A stretch of 64,000 bases of DNA, taken from positions 62,001 to 126,000 of the forward strand of contig JAFQIG010000014.1 in the NCBI GenBank assembly GCA_017397655.1, read 5' to 3'. The position numbers were made by a program, and so were the translations under genes. The stretch's first letter is position 1. Each line of letters starts with the position of its first letter. Below are positions 15,988-26,014 of the stretch, piece after piece. This stretch comes from Clostridia bacterium. GTDB lineage: Bacteria > Bacillota > Clostridia > Oscillospirales > Acutalibacteraceae. The notes under the pieces are model-generated. The model made no database searches. It was not told the DNA's origin and saw only the letters and a program-made list of their open reading frames with translations.

Positions 15988-17688
15988 ATGAAAAAGAGAG
16001 TGTTATGCTTTTTATTTTCGTTAGTGTTGGTCTTTGATATAATATTTGTTGCAAATGCGAGCGAAAGCGATATCGAAGTATATACGCTCATGTCAGGCGT
16101 GAGTGACGGCAACGGTAACATATACGACGATTATGTTGTTGACTCTGACGGAAACCGTGTAGAGCTGTTTGAAGACAACGATGTTATTGTCAGTATGGCG
16201 GAGGATACCCTTCCTGTGTCCTACAGCTCTGTTGATAAGGGCATTATCACACCTGCCAAGAATCAGGGAGGATCTTCATCGTGCTGGGCATTCAGCACAA
16301 TAAGTGCTCTTGAGACAAGCAGTATCATGCAGGGTTTTGATACTTTGGAAACAGCAGATTATTCCGAAGCGCATCTTACATGGTTTACGCAAAACGGACT
16401 GTCACAGGATCTCACAGACGGTACATACGGCGACGGTCAGGTTTCCGATCATCCTTATTTGGTCGGCGGAAACTGGATGTATGCAACATCAACTATCGGA
16501 AGAGGCGCAGGACTTCAGCTTGAAGAGAATGCTCCGTGGGTACTCAGCTGGGATGAATCAGAGCTTAACACAATGTCCTATGATGAAGATGAAAGATATA
16601 TAAGCTATCTCGGCTTAAAGGAATCACACGAGCTTGTTGACACCTCAAAAGAAAGTGTAAAGCGTGCGATAATGAAGTACGGTTCGCTTTCTGCAGCGTA
16701 TTATTCCGATACTGCTTACTATTCAAAGAATTATAAGGACTATCATCAGACTGCAAAATCAGACGTGACCAATCACGCTATAACCGTAGTCGGTTGGGAT
16801 GACAACTACAGTAAGAAAAATTTCAACACAGTATGTGTTCCGAACGCTGACGGCGCATGGCTTTGCAAGAACAGCTGGGGAAACATAGGCGAAGACGGCT
16901 GTTTCTGGATATCATACGAAGAAACATCTCTCGGCAGTTTTGTTTATTTTGTAGCTGACAAAACGGACAAGCAGATGCACATTTATCAGTATGACGGAGC
17001 AAGGCCGTATTATATATTCAACTCAAGAATTCCTGCAAGTGTCGCAAACACATTTACCGCAAAGAGAGACGAAACGCTCACACGTGTCGGTTTCTTTTCC
17101 GTAAACGACAATATCGATGCGGTAGTGAAAATATATAAGGGTGCTTCGGGATATGAGAGTAATCCCATATTGGGTGCAGAAGAGATAACGGTCGCTGAAA
17201 CACAGATCAAGAATGTCGAGTACGGATATCAGACGGTCACACTTAATGAGCCGGTAGCTCTTTCAAAGGGTGATGTGTTCACCGTTGTTGTAACATATTC
17301 AACTGATACAGGGAACCTTGTATATGTAGCGACCGAGGGTAAGGACGGCTTGACGGGCAGCGTATCGTATGGAGGAAATCCGGGCGAAAGCTTTATCAGA
17401 CTTAACGGAATATGGTACGCCACATCAAATATGAACGGCACGGACTACAATAACGTTTTTGTCAAGGCGATGACCGTCAGCAATGAAAAAGTACTTGGCG
17501 ATGCAAATAAAGACGGGATGCTGAATCTTAAGGATGTCGTGTACATTGATCGTTATCTTGCGGACGGTTACGATATCTGCGTTGATAAGATGCTTTCTGA
17601 CGTAAATGATGACCGCAAGATTGACCTTAAGGACAGCGTACTGATTACAAGATATCTTGCAGGCGGTTACGGAATAACACTTAAATGA
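15988..17688 (+). CDS. Secreted papain-family (C1A) cysteine peptidase with C-terminal dockerin
   Basis: A 566-residue secreted protein. Signal peptide at residues 1 to about 25 (MKKRVLCFLFSLVLVF, then ANASES). The peptidase C1 domain has the oxyanion Gln93 and catalytic Cys99 in KNQGGSSSCWAFS, His263 in NHAITVVGWDD and Asn295 in LCKNSWG. A beta-rich domain (about 325-495) of the lectin-like type found behind bacterial C1 peptidases follows. Residues 502-566 form a type I dockerin with two calcium loops (GDANKDGMLNLKDV and DVNDDRKIDLKDS). ATG 15988 is preceded by AAGGTGGG at 7 bases. The dockerin implies attachment to a cohesin scaffold not in this window. Confidence 0.92.
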   Translation: MKKRVLCFLFSLVLVFDIIFVANASESDIEVYTLMSGVSDGNGNIYDDYVVDSDGNRVELFEDNDVIVSMAEDTLPVSYSSVDKGIITPAKNQGGSSSCWAFSTISALETSSIMQGFDTLETADYSEAHLTWFTQNGLSQDLTDGTYGDGQVSDHPYLVGGNWMYATSTIGRGAGLQLEENAPWVLSWDESELNTMSYDEDERYISYLGLKESHELVDTSKESVKRAIMKYGSLSAAYYSDTAYYSKNYKDYHQTAKSDVTNHAITVVGWDDNYSKKNFNTVCVPNADGAWLCKNSWGNIGEDGCFWISYEETSLGSFVYFVADKTDKQMHIYQYDGARPYYIFNSRIPASVANTFTAKRDETLTRVGFFSVNDNIDAVVKIYKGASGYESNPILGAEEITVAETQIKNVEYGYQTVTLNEPVALSKGDVFTVVVTYSTDTGNLVYVATEGKDGLTGSVSYGGNPGESFIRLNGIWYATSNMNGTDYNNVFVKAMTVSNEKVLGDANKDGMLNLKDVVYIDRYLADGYDICVDKMLSDVNDDRKIDLKDSVLITRYLAGGYGITLK

Positions 17689-17695
17689 ATTTACA

Positions 17696-17725
17696 GGGCG
17701 GATCAATAAATGATTCGCTCTTTTT
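17696..17725 (+). terminator. Short terminator hairpin after the dockerin peptidase
   Basis: Stem GCGGATCA / TGATTCGC with a 5-base loop followed by CTCTTTTT. It lies only 15 bases before addB, so some read-through is possible. Confidence 0.6.
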
Positions 17726-17740
17726 GCGGAGGTAGCAAAT

Positions 17741-20700
17741 ATGCTTCATCTGATTACAGGCAGAACAGGCTTCGGCAAAACTGAATATGCACTGAACCTG
17801 ATCGAAAAAATTGTTCGTGACGGCGAAAGTGTTGCGCTGATAGTGCCTGAACAGGCATCGTTTTTTTATGAAAGAAAGATACTTCATTCGCTCGGAGCCA
17901 AGGATGCACAGCGGGCGGAGACACTCAGCTTTTCGAGAGTAGCAGAGAACATTCTGACTCATAAGAGAGGAGGAAAAAAGCCGCTTATTGATGACGGCGG
18001 AAGAATCGTTCTGATGAGTCTTGCGCTTGAAAGTCTTTCTGAAAAGCTGAATGTTTATAAAAAATACATAAAGAGCATTTCCGTCGCGAATCAGCTTCTT
18101 AAATTAACATCCGAGTTCAAGCGCTGTATGGTGACACCTCTTGATCTTTATAAAACGGCAGGAGCTATGGACAACTGCTTTCTGAAAGAAAAGCTGAGCG
18201 AAATAGCGCTTATTGCAGAGACATATGATGCTCTTGTTGCACAAAGCTTTTCTGACGATACGGATAACCTTACTCTGCTTGCCGAGGAGCTTTCAACCAA
18301 CACATATTTTTCGGGTAAGACGGTTTTTATTGACTCCTTCAACGGCTTTACCGTTCAGGAGTACGAGGTTATATCAAAAATTCTTGTGTGGGCAAAGGAT
18401 GTATATATTAATCTTTGTACGGACAGCGTTACTGCGGAGATGGGGGAAGATTTCAGCGTCTTCGCTTATGTCAGGAATACAGCATCAAAGCTGATAAAAA
18501 CTGCGAACAGATACAATGTCCGTGTAGCATCTCCGGTCAGGGTGACGGAAAACATTCGCTTTGACAGCGATGCGCTGTCTGCACTTGAGGAGATTTTGTG
18601 TGCCGATGAAAGCATACCGTATGACGGTAATGCCGATGATATTACTGTAGCGACAGCTCCCGATGTGTATGAAGAGTGTGCATATGTTGCATCAAATGTA
18701 AAAAGACTTATAAGAGAAGAGGGCATAAGATGCCGTGATATTGCCGTATTGTACAGAAACGCAGACAGATATGAAAGATCTGTCAAGTCTGCGCTTATCA
18801 AATGCGGCGTCCCTGTGTTTGAGGACAAGCGACAGCCGATTGCGTCACAGCCGCTGATTACATTGATCAGAACGGTATGCGACATTGCGGCAAACGGCTT
18901 TTCGTATGAGAATATTATGCGTTTTCTTAAAACGGGACTTGTCGGAGTCAGCGATGAGGAAACGGCAGAAATAGAGAATTATGCACTCACCTGGCGTATA
19001 AACGGTGACCGTTGGACGATGGATTTTACATCAAGTCCGAAAGGTCTCGGAAATGAAATAACCGATGAAGATCTGGAAGCACTTCAAAGACTCAATGCTG
19101 TCAGACGAAAGGTAACAGAGCCTCTTGCTTTTCTTAAAACAAAAGTGAAAAATGCAAGCGGCAGGGACATCAGCGAAGCGATATACAGATTTTTGATACA
19201 TATAAAAGCTGATGAGAATTTAAAGATTCTTGCAACCGAACTTTATGACAGCGGTGAACGGGCATTGGCAACAGAACAGGAACGTGTATGGGATATGGCT
19301 ATGTCGGTGCTCAATATGCTTGCGCTGACGATAGGCGACAGACCGGTAGGTGCTGTACGCTATTTTGAACTGTTCAATGCCGTTATTTCTACGGCAACAC
19401 TCGGTAACATTCCGCATGGGCTGGACGAAGTTGCGGTAGGCAGCATCGACCGTACCGTTACAACTTCGCCGAGAGTTGTTTTTGTTATGGGTGCTAATGA
19501 AGGTGAGTTTCCAAAAAAGACCGAAAACACGGGAATGCTCAATGATGCAGACAGAAAATACCTGAAAGAGCTCGGTATAGAGCTGTACGATTTCGGTGAA
19601 AGCAAGTCTCTTGAAGAGCGATTTCTTGTATATAAAACCTTGTCATCCGCAAGAGAAAGGTTATTTGTCAGCTATTCGGGAGCGACGGCGGACGGTGTGG
19701 TGCTTGCACCGTCATCAGTTATCAGAACGCTTGAAGAGAAGTTTCCCTCTTGTCGCAAGGTCGATTTTTCTGCTGTCAGCGATATTGACAAAATTGAAGG
19801 CGTAATACCTGCTTTTGAGACTCTTTGTCTTGAAAGTGTGGAAAAGGACGGCATATATAAAGAATTGTCTGAGTGGTTTTCGGCTGAATCGGACTATTCG
19901 GGCAAAATGGAGGCACTGTCCCGAATAACGGATAAGACAGCTTTTAAAATTAATGATAAACAGACAGCAACCGAGCTTTTCGGCAAAAATATGTATCTTT
20001 CGGCATCGCGTGTCGAAAAGTATTATAATTGTCCGTTCAGCTATTTCTGCTTGTACGGACTTATGGCAAGACCGAGAGCAACGGCGGATTTTGATGCAGC
20101 TACGCAGGGAACGGAGATTCACTTTATCCTTGAAAAACTGCTTCGTGATTACGGCAAAGACGGACTTGTTGCGATGAGCGAAGAGGAACGTGCTGAAAAG
20201 GTAAACGAGCTTTTGTATGAATATCTTGTTTCAAAGATGGGAACGGAAGAAAAAACAGACCGCTTTATGTATCTTTATAACAGATTGCAAAAATCAATCG
20301 GCGAGATACTTGCGCGTCTCATAATGGAGTTCAGAAAGAGTTCGTTTGTTCCTGTGGATTTTGAGTTGAAGATTGACAGGGACGGAGAGGTAATGCCGTA
20401 TACGACAACGATGGAGGACGGCAGTACGGTCAGCCTCAAGGGTATTGTTGACCGTGTGGATATGATGGAGCTGAACGGCAAAAAATACATCAGAATAGTG
20501 GATTATAAGTCAGGCAAAAAGGAGTTTAAACTGTCGGATGTTTTTGACGGACTTAATATGCAGATGATACTGTATCTTTTTGCTATATGGGAGAACGGTT
20601 CGACGTATTACGGAGAGAATATCATTCCGTCGGGATTTCTCTATATGCCTGCCCGTGCAGAGTATGTAAAACCCGAACGTGACGAAAAGAAGGAAGATAT

Positions 20701-21088
20701 TGAGCTTAAGAAAGCAAAGTCGCTTCGGATGAACGGAATGATATTGAATGACGAAACCGTCATTGTCGGTATGGATGAGGGTGTCAGCGGATGCTTTGTC
20801 CCGGTTGAGAGAGGCAAGGACGGCTTCAAAAGTGACAGCCTTATCTCTCTGCATCAGCTGTCTTTGCTTAAAAGAAAAGTTGATGAAACGATCGAAAAAA
20901 TGGCAACACAGCTTAAAAACGGAAATATAAGAGCTCTTCCCGTTACGGGAAGTAACCACAGTGCGTGCGATTATTGCGATTACAGAAGCGTTTGCGGTCA
21001 CGAGGACGGCAAGGGCGAAAAACAGCGCCTGTCGGGAACAAATTCTCACTTTCTCAGTCTTTTGCAAGGGGAGGCGAAAGAGGAATGA
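17741..21088 (+). CDS. addB: ATP-dependent helicase/nuclease subunit B
   Basis: A 1115-residue AddB, close to the usual family length of about 1150. Walker A motif at the N terminus (GRTGFGKTEYAL). The C-terminal RecB-like nuclease domain carries RIVDYKSGKK and the four iron-sulfur cysteines: Cys764 (NCPFSYFC) and Cys1076, Cys1079, Cys1085 (CDYCDYRSVC), with the C-x2-C-x5-C spacing of Bacillus AddB. With AddA it unwinds and resects double-strand breaks up to a Chi-like site. GGAGG lies 8 bases before the ATG. Its TGA overlaps the addA ATG, indicating translational coupling. Confidence 0.95.
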   Translation: MLHLITGRTGFGKTEYALNLIEKIVRDGESVALIVPEQASFFYERKILHSLGAKDAQRAETLSFSRVAENILTHKRGGKKPLIDDGGRIVLMSLALESLSEKLNVYKKYIKSISVANQLLKLTSEFKRCMVTPLDLYKTAGAMDNCFLKEKLSEIALIAETYDALVAQSFSDDTDNLTLLAEELSTNTYFSGKTVFIDSFNGFTVQEYEVISKILVWAKDVYINLCTDSVTAEMGEDFSVFAYVRNTASKLIKTANRYNVRVASPVRVTENIRFDSDALSALEEILCADESIPYDGNADDITVATAPDVYEECAYVASNVKRLIREEGIRCRDIAVLYRNADRYERSVKSALIKCGVPVFEDKRQPIASQPLITLIRTVCDIAANGFSYENIMRFLKTGLVGVSDEETAEIENYALTWRINGDRWTMDFTSSPKGLGNEITDEDLEALQRLNAVRRKVTEPLAFLKTKVKNASGRDISEAIYRFLIHIKADENLKILATELYDSGERALATEQERVWDMAMSVLNMLALTIGDRPVGAVRYFELFNAVISTATLGNIPHGLDEVAVGSIDRTVTTSPRVVFVMGANEGEFPKKTENTGMLNDADRKYLKELGIELYDFGESKSLEERFLVYKTLSSARERLFVSYSGATADGVVLAPSSVIRTLEEKFPSCRKVDFSAVSDIDKIEGVIPAFETLCLESVEKDGIYKELSEWFSAESDYSGKMEALSRITDKTAFKINDKQTATELFGKNMYLSASRVEKYYNCPFSYFCLYGLMARPRATADFDAATQGTEIHFILEKLLRDYGKDGLVAMSEEERAEKVNELLYEYLVSKMGTEEKTDRFMYLYNRLQKSIGEILARLIMEFRKSSFVPVDFELKIDRDGEVMPYTTTMEDGSTVSLKGIVDRVDMMELNGKKYIRIVDYKSGKKEFKLSDVFDGLNMQMILYLFAIWENGSTYYGENIIPSGFLYMPARAEYVKPERDEKKEDIELKKAKSLRMNGMILNDETVIVGMDEGVSGCFVPVERGKDGFKSDSLISLHQLSLLKRKVDETIEKMATQLKNGNIRALPVTGSNHSACDYCDYRSVCGHEDGKGEKQRLSGTNSHFLSLLQGEAKEE

Positions 21089-24000
21089 ACTGGACACCTG
21101 CTCAACAGACAGCAATAGAAGCAAGGGGTGGCTCACTTCTTGTCAATGCGGCGGCAGGATCAGGCAAGACGGCGGTACTTGTCGAGAGAGTATTGCGCCG
21201 TGTTACCGAGGATAACACAAACATTGATGAGCTTCTTGTTGTAACATTCACAAATGCCGCTGCGGCTCAGATGAAAGAAAGGATAGCGGCAGCGATTGAA
21301 AAGAGAATAGAAAGCGACAGAAAGAATACACATCTTCTCAGACAAAAGAGTCTTTTGCCGTTTGCAAAAATCAGTACGATAGACTCTCTGTGTGCCAACA
21401 TCGTTCGTGAAAATTTTCAGCTTCTTGATATCGAGCCTGATTTTACCATAGCGGACGATCTGAAGCTTAATGATATGAAGATCAGAGCGGCTAAAGAAGC
21501 TATTGAGGATATGTACAAATCGGGCGACAGCGATTTTATACAGTTGTCAGAGCTGCTGTTTCGCGGCAGAGATGATTCGCATATTGAGGAAACCGTGATA
21601 AAGGTTGACGATATAGCCTGTTCGTATCCCGATCCGGAAGAGTGGATTCACAAGCTTTACCGCAATTATGATCTTGAAAAATTTACGGGAAGCGTGTGGG
21701 AAAAACTTGCACGTGAGCAGATCAGAGAAAGGATAGAGGTATGCCTTGAGGGTGCTCGGACTGCATCGGAAATTGTGCTGTTCAACGAGGGCGTTGCAAA
21801 GCACTATACACCTGTGCTCGCTATTGATACAGAGGTTTATGAAGAGATAATGGAATTGATTGACAGGGATATTTCGTGGGATGAGCTGCGCCTGAAGGTT
21901 ACTGAATTATTACTGAAGCTTCCGTCTTCGCCGCGTCTTTCGTGTTCTGATTACGAAAAATTCTATGCACTCAATACAAGAAAGAGCAATAACGACAGAG
22001 CAAAGCTGATGAGAGAGATGCTGTCATTGAGTGAAGAAGAATGTCTTCGGGATATCACATATTCGTATCCTGTTATCAGATCTTTTTCGCTTCTTCTGTT
22101 TTCGTACAGAGAAAAGCTTCTCGCTATGAAAAGGGCTGTCAACAGCTACGGCTTTTCCGATATCAGTACATTTGCCATCCGTTGTCTTTGTGACAAGGAA
22201 GGAAACAAAACGCCGCTTGCTCGGGAAATGTCACAGAAGTTTGTCGAAGTGCTGGTTGACGAATATCAGGACGTAAACGATATGCAGAATCTTTTGTTCA
22301 GACTGCTGTCAAAGGATGAGAGCAATCTGTTTTTTGTCGGTGACTCAAAGCAGAGTATTTATAAATTCCGTCAGGCAAGACCCAGAATATTTATTGATAT
22401 GAAAAAAAGCAGGCCTCTGTACGATGACGGCAACTATCCTGCGGTTGTAAATCTTGATATGAACTTCCGAAGCAGAAAGGGCATAACGGGATTTGTAAAC
22501 TTTTTGTTCGAGAGGATAATGACGGGTGCCGAAAGCGAGATAATGTATGACGATTCCGAATCGCTGAAACCCGGTGCCGATTATCCGGACAGAGACGAAG
22601 CGGATACAGAGATACTTCTGCTTGAAAAGAGAAAAGAAAACGGCTTGTCCGATATCGATGAACAGGGTTACTATCTTGCGGAATATATAAAAGATCTGGT
22701 AGACAGGGGATTTACCGTTAAGCAGTCGGAGGCACAGCGTCCCGTCAGATACGGTGATATCTGTATTCTTTTACGTGCCGACGGAGGAAGAATCGGCAGA
22801 ATTTCGGAAATTTTGAGAAACAACTCGATTCCCGTACAGTCGGGAAGCTACGGTAATTTTTTTGAAGCACCCGAAGTACAGATAATGCTGTCGCTTTTAA
22901 AGGTTATTGACAATCCGCTCAGGGACATACCGCTTTTGTCGTTGATGCTGTCGCCTATATACGGCTTCACTCCCGATGACATGGCAAAGCTTCGTATAAA
23001 AAACAGAAAAGCTCCGCTTTACATCTGTGTAAAGGAAGCGGCGCAGTCAAACGTACGATACGCACGGTTTCTGACCGATCTTCGTCGTTTGCGGCTTCAG
23101 AGCGCCTCGATTCCCGTGGGTGAGCTTTTGCGCAGGGTTATGGATGAAACGGGCTATCTTTCGCTTGTCGGAGCAATGGATTCGGGCGGAAACAGACGTG
23201 CCAATCTTCTGATGCTTCAAAGGCTTTCCGACGACTTCGATGTGACGGGCAACGGCGGCTTGTCGGGATTTTTGCGCTTTCTTGAATCGGTCGAGGAACG
23301 CGGTGACAAGCTTGACAAGGCATCGGCACCTTCGTCGTCACAGAACGCAGTAACCATTATGACAATTCATAAGAGCAAGGGACTTGAATTCCCTGTCTGT
23401 ATACTTGCTGATTGTTCGCACCGCTTTAATGTATCGGATTATGCAGAGAATTATGTTATAAGCGACGATTTCGGAATGACGACGGCAAGGCGTGATCCCG
23501 AAAGTTTTGTGCAGTATGACACATTGCCCAAAAAGCTTGTTACCGTATCGGGCAAGCTTGCTGACATAAACGAGGAAATGCGTATTCTGTACGTTGCATT
23601 GACCAGAGCCAAAGAAAAACTTGTTGTGCTGTCAATTGTCAGCGATGCAAAAAGAAAACTGAAAGATCTTTCGCTGAGAATCGCAGAAAACGGACGCTTC
23701 CTCAACATCTCACAGGTGGCAAACTATGCAACATTCATACTGACCGCTTCGATGTGTCATCCCGACGCTCATGTATTCAGACAAGCGGCAGAGGTTGCCG
23801 AACACGTAAATGTCAAGTGTTCTGACAGGTTATGTACGCGGATAGTGCATTTTGATCCGGACAAATTTTTTGAAACACCGGTTGAGAAAAAGGCGGAAAC
23901 CGGCAGGCGCCGACAGATTTTTGACAAGCTTAACGAAAAGCTTCGCTACACATATCCATATGGAGAACTCAGCGGCGTGATGGCAAAGCACTCTGCATCG

Positions 24001-24582
24001 GGAATCAAAGAGGATGGTATAAATCTTGACTTTTTTGCTTCGTCAAGACCTGCTTTTTTGAACGACAGCGGATTGACTCCTGCACAAAAAGGTACAGCGT
24101 TCCACAAGTTTATGCAGTATGCGGATTACAAGCTTGCATACGATAGCGTGGAGAATGAAGCGGAAAGGCTTGTTACGGCAGGATATCTCAGTGATATGGA
24201 AAGAGATTGTCTTGATAAGGACAAGCTTAAAAAGTTCTTTACGGGCGAGATTGGCAAGCGTATACTGTCAGCGGACAAGCTGTACAGAGAGTACAGATTT
24301 ACGGTAAGCACAAAAGCAGGCGTGCTGTATCCTGAGCTGTCAGAAAAAACAGCAGATGAGACAGTTATAATCCAGGGAATGGTTGACTGTGCGTTTGAAG
24401 AAGACGGAAAGCTTTGTATAGTTGATTATAAGACGGACAAGGCGAGTGAGAACGAGCTCGTTGCACGCTATTCGTCACAGCTTATGATATACAAGCAGGC
24501 AATGAGCGAATGTACGGGACTTCCCGTCGGTGAACTTTTGCTGTATTCGTTCCACAACGGAAAGTCGATCAGCATAGAATAG
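21085..24582 (+). CDS. addA: ATP-dependent helicase/nuclease subunit A
   Basis: A 1165-residue UvrD-type helicase with C-terminal nuclease. Helicase motifs: VNAAAGSGKTAVLVERV (I), VLVDEYQDVNDMQ (II), FVGDSKQSIYKFRQA (III), MTIHKSKGLEFPV (V) and LYVALTRAKEKL (VI). The nuclease domain shows GTAFHKFMQ, VDCAFEEDG and IVDYKTDK. I start it at ATG 21085, overlapping the addB stop by ATGA, with GAAAGAGG just upstream; longer in-frame starts lie inside addB and encode basic, non-family sequence. Cytoplasmic, works with AddB in double-strand-break repair. Confidence 0.96.
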   Translation: MNWTPAQQTAIEARGGSLLVNAAAGSGKTAVLVERVLRRVTEDNTNIDELLVVTFTNAAAAQMKERIAAAIEKRIESDRKNTHLLRQKSLLPFAKISTIDSLCANIVRENFQLLDIEPDFTIADDLKLNDMKIRAAKEAIEDMYKSGDSDFIQLSELLFRGRDDSHIEETVIKVDDIACSYPDPEEWIHKLYRNYDLEKFTGSVWEKLAREQIRERIEVCLEGARTASEIVLFNEGVAKHYTPVLAIDTEVYEEIMELIDRDISWDELRLKVTELLLKLPSSPRLSCSDYEKFYALNTRKSNNDRAKLMREMLSLSEEECLRDITYSYPVIRSFSLLLFSYREKLLAMKRAVNSYGFSDISTFAIRCLCDKEGNKTPLAREMSQKFVEVLVDEYQDVNDMQNLLFRLLSKDESNLFFVGDSKQSIYKFRQARPRIFIDMKKSRPLYDDGNYPAVVNLDMNFRSRKGITGFVNFLFERIMTGAESEIMYDDSESLKPGADYPDRDEADTEILLLEKRKENGLSDIDEQGYYLAEYIKDLVDRGFTVKQSEAQRPVRYGDICILLRADGGRIGRISEILRNNSIPVQSGSYGNFFEAPEVQIMLSLLKVIDNPLRDIPLLSLMLSPIYGFTPDDMAKLRIKNRKAPLYICVKEAAQSNVRYARFLTDLRRLRLQSASIPVGELLRRVMDETGYLSLVGAMDSGGNRRANLLMLQRLSDDFDVTGNGGLSGFLRFLESVEERGDKLDKASAPSSSQNAVTIMTIHKSKGLEFPVCILADCSHRFNVSDYAENYVISDDFGMTTARRDPESFVQYDTLPKKLVTVSGKLADINEEMRILYVALTRAKEKLVVLSIVSDAKRKLKDLSLRIAENGRFLNISQVANYATFILTASMCHPDAHVFRQAAEVAEHVNVKCSDRLCTRIVHFDPDKFFETPVEKKAETGRRRQIFDKLNEKLRYTYPYGELSGVMAKHSASGIKEDGINLDFFASSRPAFLNDSGLTPAQKGTAFHKFMQYADYKLAYDSVENEAERLVTAGYLSDMERDCLDKDKLKKFFTGEIGKRILSADKLYREYRFTVSTKAGVLYPELSEKTADETVIIQGMVDCAFEEDGKLCIVDYKTDKASENELVARYSSQLMIYKQAMSECTGLPVGELLLYSFHNGKSISIE

Positions 24583-24610
24583 TGTGAAAAGATATCAGAG
24601 GTGGTTTTAA

Positions 24611-25993
24611 TTGGGAAAGAACAGGGTTTACGGTCAGGATATGCTTAGCGGACCTCTCGTCAGAAGCGTTGCAAGATATACGATTCCTATAATACTGACC
24701 AATGTGCTTCAGTTGCTTTTTAATGCGGCAGATCTGGTCGTTGTCGGGCAGTTTGCAGGTGAGCTGTCCGTTGCGGCAGTCGGCAATTCGGGTTCGATCA
24801 TTAATCTGATTGTTAATCTGTTTATCGGTCTTTCGGTCGGAGCGAGCGTAGCCGTAGCGTATTCGATAGGCGAGAACAAGGCTGAGGATGTTCACAAGGC
24901 CGTACATACTGCCGTGCCGACTGCGCTTGTCGGTGGCGTAATAATAACTTTTATAGGTGTATTTTTTTCGGAAACATTTTTGCGTATGATGGATACGCCC
25001 GAAAACGTTTTGCCGTTATCTGCACTGTATATGAGAATTTATTTTGCAGGCTCCGTGTTTATGCTGATTTATAACTTCTGTGCGGCAATTTTGCGTGCAT
25101 CAGGTGATACAAAATCACCGCTTGTTTTTCTGATAATTGCAGGCGTAATCAACGTAATTCTTAACCTCATCTTTGTGGTTTTCTGTCATATGGATGTAGC
25201 GGGCGTAGCACTTGCAACAACCATCTCTCAGGCGGTATCGGCAACGCTTGTTGTGATAGCTCTTATGAAAAGAACCGATGCGTGCAGATTCATACCGTCA
25301 AAGATGAGATTTCACAAACAGCCCTTGTTAAAAATGATAAAAATCGGAATACCTGCAGGTATTCAGGGATCGTTGTTTTCGATATCAAACGTTATTATTC
25401 AGACATCCATCAATTCGTTCGGTGAAATATTTATGTCGGGTAATGCTGCGGCATCAAATGTCGAAAGCTTTATCTATTCCATAATCGTAGCATTCCATCA
25501 GACGGCACTTAACTTCATCAGTCAGAATATGGGTGCAGGGCAGTACAAAAGAGCAAAAAAGGTTCTGCGTGTGTGTATTTTAGGTGTAACCGTTGTATGT
25601 CTTGTTGTCTGTGCCTGTGTAGTTTTGTTCGGTCGTGGAATTTTATCGGTGTATATTCCGAATTCCGCCGAAGCAATCGAATGGGGAATGTTAAGGGTAA
25701 TCTATCTGTGTATTCCGTATTTCCTGTGCGGAATGATGGACGTTACTACAGGGTCACTTCGCGGACTCGGCTCATCCGTTGTCCCGATGCTGATATCTGT
25801 AATCGGTGTCTGCGGAATCAGAATTGCCTGGGTTTTTACCGTTTTCAGAATCCCCGAGTATCACACCCCGCAATGCCTGTATCTTTCATATCCGCTCTCA
25901 TGGGCTGTTACCTTCCTGTTAGAGCTGATAGCATTTTTGATTCTGTTCAAAAAGAAAACGGATGCGGCAAAACCGTCACCGCTGAGTAAGTAA
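24611..25993 (+). CDS. MATE-family multidrug/toxin exporter
   Basis: A 460-residue polytopic protein with about 12 membrane segments in two similar halves, typical of MATE cation-coupled exporters (ARYTIPIILTNVLQLLFNAAD at the start, GSLRGLGSSVVPMLISV in the second half). The start is the TTG at 24611: GAGGTGG sits 6 bases upstream, while the next in-frame ATG (24641) has none. It begins 28 bases after addA and runs into a TIM-barrel gene 21 bases later. Substrate unknown. Confidence 0.88.
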   Translation: MGKNRVYGQDMLSGPLVRSVARYTIPIILTNVLQLLFNAADLVVVGQFAGELSVAAVGNSGSIINLIVNLFIGLSVGASVAVAYSIGENKAEDVHKAVHTAVPTALVGGVIITFIGVFFSETFLRMMDTPENVLPLSALYMRIYFAGSVFMLIYNFCAAILRASGDTKSPLVFLIIAGVINVILNLIFVVFCHMDVAGVALATTISQAVSATLVVIALMKRTDACRFIPSKMRFHKQPLLKMIKIGIPAGIQGSLFSISNVIIQTSINSFGEIFMSGNAAASNVESFIYSIIVAFHQTALNFISQNMGAGQYKRAKKVLRVCILGVTVVCLVVCACVVLFGRGILSVYIPNSAEAIEWGMLRVIYLCIPYFLCGMMDVTTGSLRGLGSSVVPMLISVIGVCGIRIAWVFTVFRIPEYHTPQCLYLSYPLSWAVTFLLELIAFLILFKKKTDAAKPSPLSK

Positions 25994-26014
25994 AATATAA
26001 GGGAGAGGTGCAAT

